From Clostridia bacterium (GTDB lineage: Bacteria > Bacillota > Clostridia > Oscillospirales > Acutalibacteraceae), in assembly GCA_017543285.1 (NCBI GenBank), contig JAFYGK010000027.1, forward strand, positions 58,351 through 122,350: a stretch of DNA of 64,000 nucleotides, read 5' to 3'. Made by a program: the position numbers and the translations under genes. The notes under the pieces were generated by a model, which was given only the letters and a program-made list of their open reading frames with translations, was not told where the DNA came from and made no database searches. This document shows positions 9,186 through 16,448 of the stretch, in pieces. Positions within the stretch are counted from its first letter, which is position 1, and every line of letters begins with the position of its first letter.

Positions 9186-9985
9186 GCGACGCAAGGCCGA
9201 TAGGCGTTTTTGACTCAGGTCTCGGCGGGCTGACCGCAGTAAAGGAGCTTATCAAGATACTGCCGAATGAAGACATCGTCTATTTCGGCGACACGGGCAG
9301 AGTCCCCTACGGCACGCGCTCGTTTGAAACGATAGAACGCTACGCCAAAGAGGATATACAGTTTCTTCTGAGGCATGATGTCAAGATGGTCATAGCCGCC
9401 TGCGGCACGGTCAGCTCGGCCGCTCCGCATGTTTTGGCAGGCTGCGGCGTGGACGCTGTAGATGTTGTTTCTCCCGCGGCTATGAAGGCGGCGCAGTCCA
9501 CAAAAAACGGACGCATCGGCGTCATCGGAACACAGGCGACAATAAAAAGCGGCTCCTTTAAAAATAAGATACATGAGCTGATGCCCGGCGCTCAGGTTTT
9601 CGGCGTCGCCTGTCCCATGCTGGTGCCGCTCGTCGAAAACGGCTGGTTCGGCATTGACGATGAAATCGCCGCTCTGGCGGTGGAAAGGTATCTGTGCGGG
9701 CTTAAAGAAAAAAACATTGACACGCTCATTCTCGGATGTACACATTTTCCGATTTTGCAGCCGGTCATAGACAGATACCTGGAGGGAAAAATAACTCTTA
9801 TCAATACCGGCGCTGCCGCGGCATTAAGGGCCCGCGAAATACTCAGCGCCAACAGCGCGCTCAATGACAGCGGCGGCGCGCGGAAGTTTTTCGTCAGCGA
9901 CAGCGCCGAGTCCTTTGCAAGGCTGTCGCAGATATTCCTCTCGACCGACACTCACGAGGACGTTTCGCTCGTCAGCTTCGGCTGA
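9182..9985 (+). CDS. murI: Glutamate racemase
   Basis: Interconverts L- and D-glutamate to supply D-Glu for peptidoglycan. The signature GVFDSGLGGLTAVKEL (catalytic Asp11/Ser12 region), the block DTGRVPYGTRS, and the second catalytic cysteine in LGCTHFPIL are all present. The first catalytic cysteine (Cys74) lies in AACGTVSS, where the family normally has ACNTA(T/S); Asn is replaced by Gly. Length is usual (267 residues). The start overlaps the ddl stop, forming a D-amino-acid wall-precursor pair. Confidence 0.92.
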   Translation: MSDARPIGVFDSGLGGLTAVKELIKILPNEDIVYFGDTGRVPYGTRSFETIERYAKEDIQFLLRHDVKMVIAACGTVSSAAPHVLAGCGVDAVDVVSPAAMKAAQSTKNGRIGVIGTQATIKSGSFKNKIHELMPGAQVFGVACPMLVPLVENGWFGIDDEIAALAVERYLCGLKEKNIDTLILGCTHFPILQPVIDRYLEGKITLINTGAAAALRAREILSANSALNDSGGARKFFVSDSAESFARLSQIFLSTDTHEDVSLVSFG

Positions 9986-10024
9986 CGGTGCTTTATGCCT
10001 TTGTGAATGAAAAAGGAGAAGCTA

Positions 10025-10450
10025 TTGAAGAATAAGGCTGTTATCACAATAAACGGTAAATACTGCACCGAAGCCGGAACCGACACTGTGGAGCTGACGA
10101 CATACGGCACATACACGAAGGTGGACGGCAAGTATTATATAACATACCGCGAACAGGACGAGGGCATGGTCGATGTTGTCACCACGCTGACATGGGACGG
10201 AGCGGGAAGGGTAACGCTGACCCGCGCAGGCGATGTGACTTCACGATTGATTCTTGAAAAGGGAAAGCGCCACACCTGCTCTTATGAAATGGGCGGTATG
10301 CAGCTCATGATGGGAGTTTTCTCCGATATACTCTCGTCCGACCTGGACGAAAGCGGGGGAACGCTTGCGCTGAGCTATACTCTCGATATTAATTCATCGC
10401 TCATATCCAGAAACGAAATAGAAATAACCGTGAAAGAAGCGGAAGGATAG
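10025..10450 (+). CDS. DUF1934 (YwiB-like) beta-barrel protein
   Basis: Small protein of 141 residues matching the DUF1934/YwiB family: an all-beta pattern with VELTTYGTY, GKYYITYREQDEG and LSYTLDINSSLISRNEI. The function is unknown. In Bacillus subtilis ywiB likewise lies next to argS, so the neighbourhood supports the call. An in-frame ATG at 10007 exists, but AAGGAG (10013-10018) sits 6 bases before a TTG at 10025, and the protein from there (MKNKAVITI) fits the family better, so TTG is chosen. Confidence 0.85.
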   Translation: MKNKAVITINGKYCTEAGTDTVELTTYGTYTKVDGKYYITYREQDEGMVDVVTTLTWDGAGRVTLTRAGDVTSRLILEKGKRHTCSYEMGGMQLMMGVFSDILSSDLDESGGTLALSYTLDINSSLISRNEIEITVKEAEG

Positions 10451-10466
10451 GGAAAGGAACTTCAAA

Positions 10467-12158
10467 ATGTCAGTTGTCATCAACAACGCAAAAAACGAAA
10501 TCAGAGAGCTTATCAAAAAATCAGTCGATACCGCCGTAAGGAACGGCCAGCTTGCCGATGCGCCGCTGCCCGATTTTACCGTTGAGATTCCTGCCGACCG
10601 CCAGCACGGCGATTTTGCCGCCAACGCCGCAATGGTTTCGGCGAGAGCGTTTCACACGGCGCCGAGAAAAATAGCCGAAGCAATAGTTGAAAATATATCG
10701 GGTGATTCCAAATACATCGAAAAATGCGAGATAGCGGGACCCGGGTTTATCAATTTCTTTTTAAATGACAGTTTCTACGCCGACATCGTCGCCGATGTGC
10801 TTGATAAGGGCGAAGACTACGGCAGAGCCGGCCGCAATGGCGAAAGAGTGCTTGTTGAGTTTGTCTCGGCAAATCCCACCGGCCCCATGCATATCGGAAA
10901 TGCCAGAGGCGGAGCGCTTGGCGACTGTCTCGCCGCCGTTCTGGACTGCGCGGGCTATGATGTAGAACGCGAGTTTTATGTGAACGACGCCGGCAACCAG
11001 ATCGAGAAATTCGGCAAGTCGCTCGAGGCGAGATATCTGCAGCTTTATCTGGGCGAAGACAAGATAGAATTTCCAGAGGACGGATACCACGGCGCAGACA
11101 TTATTGACCGCGCGAAGGAATTTGCCGCAATAAACGGCGACAGATTTGTTGAAGCCGACAGCGCAGAGCGGCAAAAGGCGCTGATCGATTACGCCCTGCC
11201 AAAAAACATCGAGGGGCTCAGAACCGATCTCGCCCGTTACAGGATAAAATACGACACATGGTTTTTCGAAAGCACTCTGCACAACGACGGCGAACTCAAA
11301 GAAACCATTGACATTCTGACCCAAAAGGGTCTTACTTACGAAAAGGAAGGCGCCCTCTGGTACAGCGCGACCAGATTCGGCGCCGAAAAGGACGAGGTGC
11401 TGATACGCGCAAACGGCAACCCGACATATTTCGCCGCCGATATTGCCTACCACAGGAACAAATTCCAGCTTCGCGGCTTTGACAGATGCATCAACATATG
11501 GGGCGCCGACCATCACGGTCACGTCGCGCGGCTCAAGGGCGCGATGGACGCCATCGGTCTGGACGGCTCAAAGCTGGAGATCCTCCTCATGCAGCTTGTC
11601 CACCTCATTAAAAACGGCGAAACCGTCCGCGTCTCCAAGCGCACAGGCAAGGCAATAACCCTTTCCGATCTGCTGGACGATGTTCCGGTCGACGCCTCGC
11701 GTTTTTTCTTTAATCTGCGTGAACCGGGCAGCCAGATTGATTTCGACCTCGATCTCGCGGTCGAGCAGTCGTCGCAGAATCCCGTTTACTATGTGCAGTA
11801 CGCATATGCAAGGATTTGCTCTATAGTCAAAAATTTAGCCGCCGAGGGCATTTCTCCCAGAGCCTGCACCCGTGAAGAGCTTGAACTGCTCAATACGAGC
11901 GAGGAAAGAGAGCTTATCCGCTTCATCGGCGAATATTCGGAGCAGATACTTTCCGCCGCAAAGGGCAACAATCCGTCGGCGGTCACAAGATACTGCATAG
12001 ACCTTGCAACCCTCTTCCACAAATTCTACAACGCGCGCCGCGTCAAATGCGACGACGAACCTTTGATGCAATCAAGGCTGTCCCTCTGCCTCGCGACAAG
12101 GCAGGTAATCGGCAACATTCTTCACATGTTCAATATTGATACGCCTGAAGTGATGTAG
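10467..12158 (+). CDS. argS: Arginyl-tRNA synthetase
   Basis: Class I aminoacyl-tRNA synthetase of 563 residues that charges tRNA-Arg. It has the N-terminal Add1-type domain (about residues 1-90), then VEFVSANPTGPMHIGNARGG with the HIGN version of the HIGH motif. The KMSKS-like site is VSKRTGKAITL, and a C-terminal DALR anticodon-binding domain starts near residue 440 (QYAYARICSI). SD AAAGGAAC precedes the ATG. It is last in the ddl operon and is followed at once by a strong terminator. Confidence 0.97.
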   Translation: MSVVINNAKNEIRELIKKSVDTAVRNGQLADAPLPDFTVEIPADRQHGDFAANAAMVSARAFHTAPRKIAEAIVENISGDSKYIEKCEIAGPGFINFFLNDSFYADIVADVLDKGEDYGRAGRNGERVLVEFVSANPTGPMHIGNARGGALGDCLAAVLDCAGYDVEREFYVNDAGNQIEKFGKSLEARYLQLYLGEDKIEFPEDGYHGADIIDRAKEFAAINGDRFVEADSAERQKALIDYALPKNIEGLRTDLARYRIKYDTWFFESTLHNDGELKETIDILTQKGLTYEKEGALWYSATRFGAEKDEVLIRANGNPTYFAADIAYHRNKFQLRGFDRCINIWGADHHGHVARLKGAMDAIGLDGSKLEILLMQLVHLIKNGETVRVSKRTGKAITLSDLLDDVPVDASRFFFNLREPGSQIDFDLDLAVEQSSQNPVYYVQYAYARICSIVKNLAAEGISPRACTREELELLNTSEERELIRFIGEYSEQILSAAKGNNPSAVTRYCIDLATLFHKFYNARRVKCDDEPLMQSRLSLCLATRQVIGNILHMFNIDTPEVM

Positions 12159-12176
12159 TTATTCGTCCCGGGCGTA

Positions 12177-12212
12177 AAGACCGCAGCGGCAAAGCTGCGG
12201 TCTTATTATTTT
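12177..12212 (+). terminator. Intrinsic terminator after argS
   Basis: An 11-bp perfect stem, AAGACCGCAGC / GCTGCGGTCTT, with a 6-base loop, followed by TATTATTTTT. Confidence 0.9.
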
Positions 12213-12337
12213 TGGTCATCGGTCTGTTTGAGAGGTATAAAACAGGGGCATGCGGCAAATAATTTTTTCGTCACGCTTCCTTTGCCTCCGTTTTTCGTTT
12301 TTGCATTACATAGCCTTCTGAAAGGACGGTCGTGTAG

Positions 12338-13261
12338 ATGCGCTTCATGAAAAAACTGCCCTATATTGCCGCAATTGCTTGCGCTGCTGTCCTGGGCGGC
12401 ACAGCCATAACAAAAGCGGCGTTTTATACTCCCGTTGACGGCAGCAGAGCGCCGGCAAAGCCAGCGGCGTATGCGGCGACATCTGCAACGTCACCGGTTT
12501 TGCCGTCGTCCGAACCGCCTTCTGCTCCGGCCGGCGAAATGGAAACAAGCGTCGTTCTCACCGGACCGGGCTTGATTGAGCCTTCATCCGCAGCAGAGCC
12601 CTCATCGCAGGAGCCTGAGGAAATTGCACGGGCGGCAGGCATATACAAAAAGCTGCTCATTTCCAAAAAGGACAATCCCGACACGGTCGGATGGCTGCGT
12701 ATTAAAGGTACTAAATGCGATTATGCAGTCATGCAGTCGGACGACAATGAGTACTATTTAAAGCGCAACGAACAAAAGGAGAAAAGCTCGCGCGGCGCGC
12801 TCTATGCCGATTTTCGCTGCCGCTTTGACGGAGATCTTTCAAAAAACACGGTTATATACGGTCATTCGATGAAGGACGGCAGCATGTTCACCCAGCTTTT
12901 TGTATATAAAAGACTGTCTGCTCTGCAAAAGCAGCCGATTATCAACTTCGCCGTTGACGACGGAGAAGACCGTTGGAAAATTTTCGCCTGCATGATAACC
13001 GATACGGGCTTTAACTATATCGAGCCGAACCCGTCTGATGAGGAGTTTGCCGGCATGGTCAATGAGATATGCCGACGCTCGCTGTTTGAGACCGATGTTG
13101 ATATAGAACCTGACGATAAAATTCTCCTGCTTTCCACCTGCACATATGAATACGAAAGCGACGACGTTCGCTTTGTCGTGGCAGCTAGAAGGATGAGAGA
13201 GGGAGAGAACGAGGATGTTCAGGCATGGGCAAACGAGGAAACAAAAACCCCGGAGCTTTAG
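12338..13261 (+). CDS. Class B sortase
   Basis: Membrane-anchored transpeptidase of 307 residues that attaches surface or pilus proteins to the wall. An N-terminal signal-anchor (about residues 7-28) is followed by a low-complexity Ala/Pro/Ser linker to about residue 95 and then the sortase fold. The catalytic triad is visible: His176 in VIYGHSMKDGSMF, Cys268 in LLLSTCTYE and Arg278 in VRFVVAARR. GWLRIKGTKCDYAVMQSDDN is typical of SrtB. No protein carrying an obvious sorting signal is encoded nearby, so the substrate lies elsewhere. The last codons lie inside the terminator stem. Confidence 0.92.
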   Translation: MRFMKKLPYIAAIACAAVLGGTAITKAAFYTPVDGSRAPAKPAAYAATSATSPVLPSSEPPSAPAGEMETSVVLTGPGLIEPSSAAEPSSQEPEEIARAAGIYKKLLISKKDNPDTVGWLRIKGTKCDYAVMQSDDNEYYLKRNEQKEKSSRGALYADFRCRFDGDLSKNTVIYGHSMKDGSMFTQLFVYKRLSALQKQPIINFAVDDGEDRWKIFACMITDTGFNYIEPNPSDEEFAGMVNEICRRSLFETDVDIEPDDKILLLSTCTYEYESDDVRFVVAARRMREGENEDVQAWANEETKTPEL

Positions 13262-13273
13262 CTCCGGGGTTTA
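13245..13273 (+). terminator. Terminator overlapping the 3' end of the sortase gene
   Basis: A 12-bp stem, AAACCCCGGAGC (13245-13256) / GCTCCGGGGTTT (13261-13272), with a 4-base loop. The sortase stop TAG (13259-13261) lies in the loop and stem. The T-tract is short. Confidence 0.65.
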
Positions 13274-13381
13274 GCTCTGTAAAAAAATGCGCGGACGGCA
13301 ATCGTCTCGGCAACTCAGATTCAATTAAAAGCAGAAGGATTCCGCGCTGCAGACCGCGGCAAATATCCGCTCAAGGAAAGA

Positions 13382-14722
13382 CTACGGCTCCGAGCTGATA
13401 ACCACGCTGCATTCTCTCACACCGTAGTATTCAAAACACCGTACGGCGTTTTGATCTATCATTTCGCCGCAAACAACTATCGGCACCGCCGGCGGACACG
13501 AAACGTTTGCGGCGGCAAGCACACGACCGGCGCATTGCGGCGCGGGAATCGTTTCACGCGGCGAAAACACCGCCTGCCTGACCGTCATAACCATTCGGCA
13601 CGGGCTGAAAACCGGGGGTTTTTCGTCGATTTCCGGCTTTTTCGGTATCAGCAGAGCGTTCTCCAGAGCTTCAAACGCCCCGTCTTTCAGCTGCGGTGAC
13701 AGCATGAGCACGACATAATCCGGGTCGGCAAACTCGCATATGACTTTTTTTAAAGCAAGAGAATGGGCGAGCCTGCTGCCGTAATAGCCGTATTTTTTAG
13801 CGTTAATAGTGATCTTAAAAGGCTCGTCGCCGGTCAGCTCATACCCCCACGCTGCAAGCCGTGATTTTAGCGCGGCAGCTTTTTCGGCAAAATGCGCTAT
13901 CTCATCGCGCCGCTCGTCAATATAGCGGTTTGCCATGTCAAGCGACTGCAGTATCAGATACGACGGGCTGGTCGAGCCGAAAAGAGCCATGGCGTTTTTG
14001 GCGTTATCCTTAAAAAAATCCGGCAGCTTTTTTGATATGTGCAGATATGCCCCTCCGGTAAGGACCGGCAGGGTCTTGTGCGCCGAGTCGCAGCAGATAT
14101 CGGCGCCGAGGTCGATCGGGTGCAGGGAGCGCGGCAAAAATCTGAGATAGGCGCCGTGCGCATTGTCGACGATCAGCAGCACGCCAAAGCGGTGGCACGC
14201 GCCGGCCATCGCGCCTATGTCCGCCATGTTTCCGAGATAATCGGGACTGGTCAGATAGACGGCAGCCGGTTTTTTCTCCGCCGCAGACAGCTCGCTTTCA
14301 AGCGTCTTGGCGTCGATCCCGCAGGACAAATACGACTCCCCTTTGCCGTACAGCCATTTTATATCAATATCGAGCAGCGCGGCAGCGTTGACGAACGCTT
14401 TGTGAGCGTTTCTCGCCGCAAAGACGAGCGGACGCATGCCGCTGTTCTTTGCCCGGAGCACGGCTAAATACAGCATTGCCTGAATACACAGCGTCGAACC
14501 TCCGGCCGAATAAAAGGTGTCGGCTCCGAAAAGCTCTCCGGCGTTTTTTTCGCTGTCCCCGATTATTCCGCGGGCTTCGAACAGACTGTCCGCACCGTCG
14601 ATTTCGGTTATGTCTAACGGTTCGCAGCCGAGAAAACTTTCTCCCTTGTGTCCGGGCATATGAAAACGCACCGGATTATCCTTTGCATAATCGCGTATAA
14701 AATCGCAAATGGGAGTTTTCAT
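13382..14722 (-). CDS. Orn/Lys/Arg decarboxylase-family PLP enzyme
   Basis: PLP-dependent fold type I enzyme of 446 residues related to YaaO/SpeA-type lysine, ornithine or arginine decarboxylases. RFHMPGHKG (residues 19-27) is the N-terminal signature, and DADSL-type EIDGADSLFEA and the cofactor loop AGGSTLCIQA follow. Asp186-His189 (DNAHG) and the PLP lysine Lys216 in DSAHKTLPVLTGGAYL complete the site. It lacks the long N-terminal response-regulator-like wing of the enterobacterial inducible enzymes. The start lies 3 bases after the maturase stop, so the two genes are almost certainly co-transcribed. Substrate is unassigned. Confidence 0.87.
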   Translation of the reverse strand: MKTPICDFIRDYAKDNPVRFHMPGHKGESFLGCEPLDITEIDGADSLFEARGIIGDSEKNAGELFGADTFYSAGGSTLCIQAMLYLAVLRAKNSGMRPLVFAARNAHKAFVNAAALLDIDIKWLYGKGESYLSCGIDAKTLESELSAAEKKPAAVYLTSPDYLGNMADIGAMAGACHRFGVLLIVDNAHGAYLRFLPRSLHPIDLGADICCDSAHKTLPVLTGGAYLHISKKLPDFFKDNAKNAMALFGSTSPSYLILQSLDMANRYIDERRDEIAHFAEKAAALKSRLAAWGYELTGDEPFKITINAKKYGYYGSRLAHSLALKKVICEFADPDYVVLMLSPQLKDGAFEALENALLIPKKPEIDEKPPVFSPCRMVMTVRQAVFSPRETIPAPQCAGRVLAAANVSCPPAVPIVVCGEMIDQNAVRCFEYYGVRECSVVISSEP

Positions 14723-14725
14723 CTT

Positions 14726-16114
14726 TTAACGATCCTCCGGCGCGAGCTCTCTGGAAACCGCAACCATTATGGCGCACTCCATACGCTTTTTGAAAAGCTC
14801 GCATCCATATTTATAAACGCCCCTGATGGAGCCGGTCGCGTGGAACGCGTTTGCGGCGCAGCCTCCCGAGCAGTAGAGCCGCGCCCAGCAATCTCGGCAT
14901 TCCTCTCTGGCGTAGACGTTGCAGCTTAAAAAATCCTCCCGCACGCCGGTATTCGTGACTCCGTTCCATATGTCGCCCAGCTTGAAGCGTTCCTCCCCGA
15001 CAAACTGATGGCACGGATAAAGGTCGCCCCACGGAGTTACCGCCATGTATTCGGTGCCGGAGCCGCAGCCGGAAATGCGCTTGTAGATACACGGTCCGCC
15101 CTTTATGTCGATCATGTAATGGTAAAAGGTGAAGGGTCTGCCTTCTTTATCACGCTCTATCATCAGTTGGGCCAGCTTTTCATACTGCTCCAGAACTACA
15201 GGCAGATCATCCTGCGTCAATGCCGCTCCGTCGTCCTTTGCGCAAACCACCGGCTCCATGCTCAGTTGGCTGAAGCCGAGGTCGAGCATAACCTTTATAT
15301 CCTCCAAAAAATCGGGGTTCGCATGGGTAAAAGTGCCGCGTATATAGTAGTCTTTGCCGCCGCGGGCCTTTACCAGCTTCTGAAATTTCGGCACGATCTG
15401 TTCCCAGCTTCCGCGGCCGGCATAGTCCACACGATACCGGTCGTGTATCTCGCGCCGCCCGTCAAGACTAAGCACGACGTTGCTCATCTCGCGGTTGGCA
15501 AAATCGATCACGTCGTCGTCGATAAGCATACCGTTTGTCGTCAGCGTAAAGCGGAAATTTTTGTTTTTGCTCTTTTCGATGCTGCGCGCGTACGCGACAA
15601 GCCGCTTTACCGTGTCGAAATTCATAAGCGGCTCTCCGCCGAAAAAGTCAACCTCCAGATTGCGGCGGCTGCCGGAGTTTTCAACCAGAAAATCCAGTGC
15701 GCGTTTTCCGACCTCATAGCTCATGACAGCCCTTTCGCCGTGATATTTACCCTGGCTGGCAAAGCAATATGCGCAATTTAAATTGCATGTGTGGGAAACG
15801 TGCAGGCAAAGAGCCTTGACAACGCCGGAGGTGCGTGTCTTCAGTTCACCCGCCATCGGCCGGAAGGTATCTTCGCTGAACAGCTTTCCGGCGTTTTTCA
15901 GCTCAACGATCTGTTCGTAGCACTCCTCTATTTCCTTTGCGTCCATATCATCGCGTCCGCCGTATTTCTGCTGCATCTGCGCGATTATCCGCTCTTTTCC
16001 GGCCGTCTCAAAAAGAGAAATAATATCGTAGGCAACCTCGTCCACGACATGGATCGAGCCGGAACAAACGTCCAGCACAATGTTGAAGCCGCCCGATTTG
16101 TACTGATGTATCAT
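14726..16114 (-). CDS. scfB: SCIFF peptide maturase (radical SAM, SPASM domain)
   Basis: Radical SAM enzyme of 462 residues that installs thioether cross-links in the SCIFF precursor encoded just upstream. The CX3CX2C [4Fe-4S] motif is at Cys110, Cys114 and Cys117 (HTCNLNCAYCF), with the SAM-binding FFGGEPLMNF about 35 residues later. The C-terminal SPASM region contains CGSGTEYMAV, DLYPCHQFVG and ECRDCWARLYCSGGCAANA, giving the cysteines for two auxiliary clusters. The N-terminal 80 residues (MIHQYKSGGFNIVLDVCSGS onward) resemble the precursor-binding RRE domain of SCIFF maturases. SD AAAGGAG precedes the ATG. Confidence 0.95.
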   Translation of the reverse strand: MIHQYKSGGFNIVLDVCSGSIHVVDEVAYDIISLFETAGKERIIAQMQQKYGGRDDMDAKEIEECYEQIVELKNAGKLFSEDTFRPMAGELKTRTSGVVKALCLHVSHTCNLNCAYCFASQGKYHGERAVMSYEVGKRALDFLVENSGSRRNLEVDFFGGEPLMNFDTVKRLVAYARSIEKSKNKNFRFTLTTNGMLIDDDVIDFANREMSNVVLSLDGRREIHDRYRVDYAGRGSWEQIVPKFQKLVKARGGKDYYIRGTFTHANPDFLEDIKVMLDLGFSQLSMEPVVCAKDDGAALTQDDLPVVLEQYEKLAQLMIERDKEGRPFTFYHYMIDIKGGPCIYKRISGCGSGTEYMAVTPWGDLYPCHQFVGEERFKLGDIWNGVTNTGVREDFLSCNVYAREECRDCWARLYCSGGCAANAFHATGSIRGVYKYGCELFKKRMECAIMVAVSRELAPEDR

Positions 16115-16133
16115 GAAAAAACTCCTTTATGCC

Positions 16134-16160
16134 AAAAATGCCGCCCAAAGGCGGCATTTA
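16134..16160 (-). terminator. Hairpin between SCIFF precursor and maturase genes (attenuator)
   Basis: A perfect 10-bp stem, AAATGCCGCC / GGCGGCATTT (16136-16145 with 16150-16159), has a 4-base loop. On the minus strand it ends in TTTTTGG. It lies between the SCIFF stop and the maturase SD, where partial termination would leave precursor mRNA in excess over enzyme mRNA. Confidence 0.7.
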
Positions 16161-16180
16161 AAGGTGAGCTTAATTGCGGA

Positions 16181-16330
16181 TTATTTCTGCTCGCTGTTTT
16201 CGCACTTCTGATTTGCGATACCGCAGCTTGTTTTGCAGGCAGACTGGCAGGATGTCTGGCATTCGCCGCAGCCGCCGTTTTTTGCGCTTTCGCAGAGGCT
16301 GCGAGTTTCGATGGTGCTGATATGCTTCAT
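16181..16330 (-). CDS. scfA: SCIFF ranthipeptide precursor (six cysteines in forty-five residues)
   Basis: 49-residue RiPP precursor. It starts MKHISTIETRS, typical of SCIFF leaders, and contains the conserved core CGECQTSCQSACKTSC. The six family cysteines are Cys21, 24, 28, 32, 36 and 43; an additional Cys13 is present. Position 37, directly after the last core cysteine, is Gly, whereas the characterised clostridial precursor has Thr there as thioether acceptor (from memory of the CteA/CteB work). The ATG at 16330 is chosen for its GGAGGGC SD and family length; longer in-frame starts run through promoter DNA. The product's role in Clostridia is thought to include signalling. Confidence 0.95.
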   Translation of the reverse strand: MKHISTIETRSLCESAKNGGCGECQTSCQSACKTSCGIANQKCENSEQK

Positions 16331-16374
16331 GGATAAGCCCTCCGTATATTTGTAATGATTTTGGTATATTACAA

Positions 16375-16403
16375 AGTATAGCATAACCAAAGCACGTTGT
16401 CAA
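16375..16403 (-). promoter_or_regulatory. Sigma-A promoter of the SCIFF operon
   Basis: On the minus strand TTGACA (16403-16398), a 17-base spacer and TATACT (16380-16375), about 45 bases before the precursor start. Confidence 0.88.
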
Positions 16404-16448
16404 TCGCTTTTACTTGTTAAATCGGACAGGTACGCGCGCCGGACGTGA

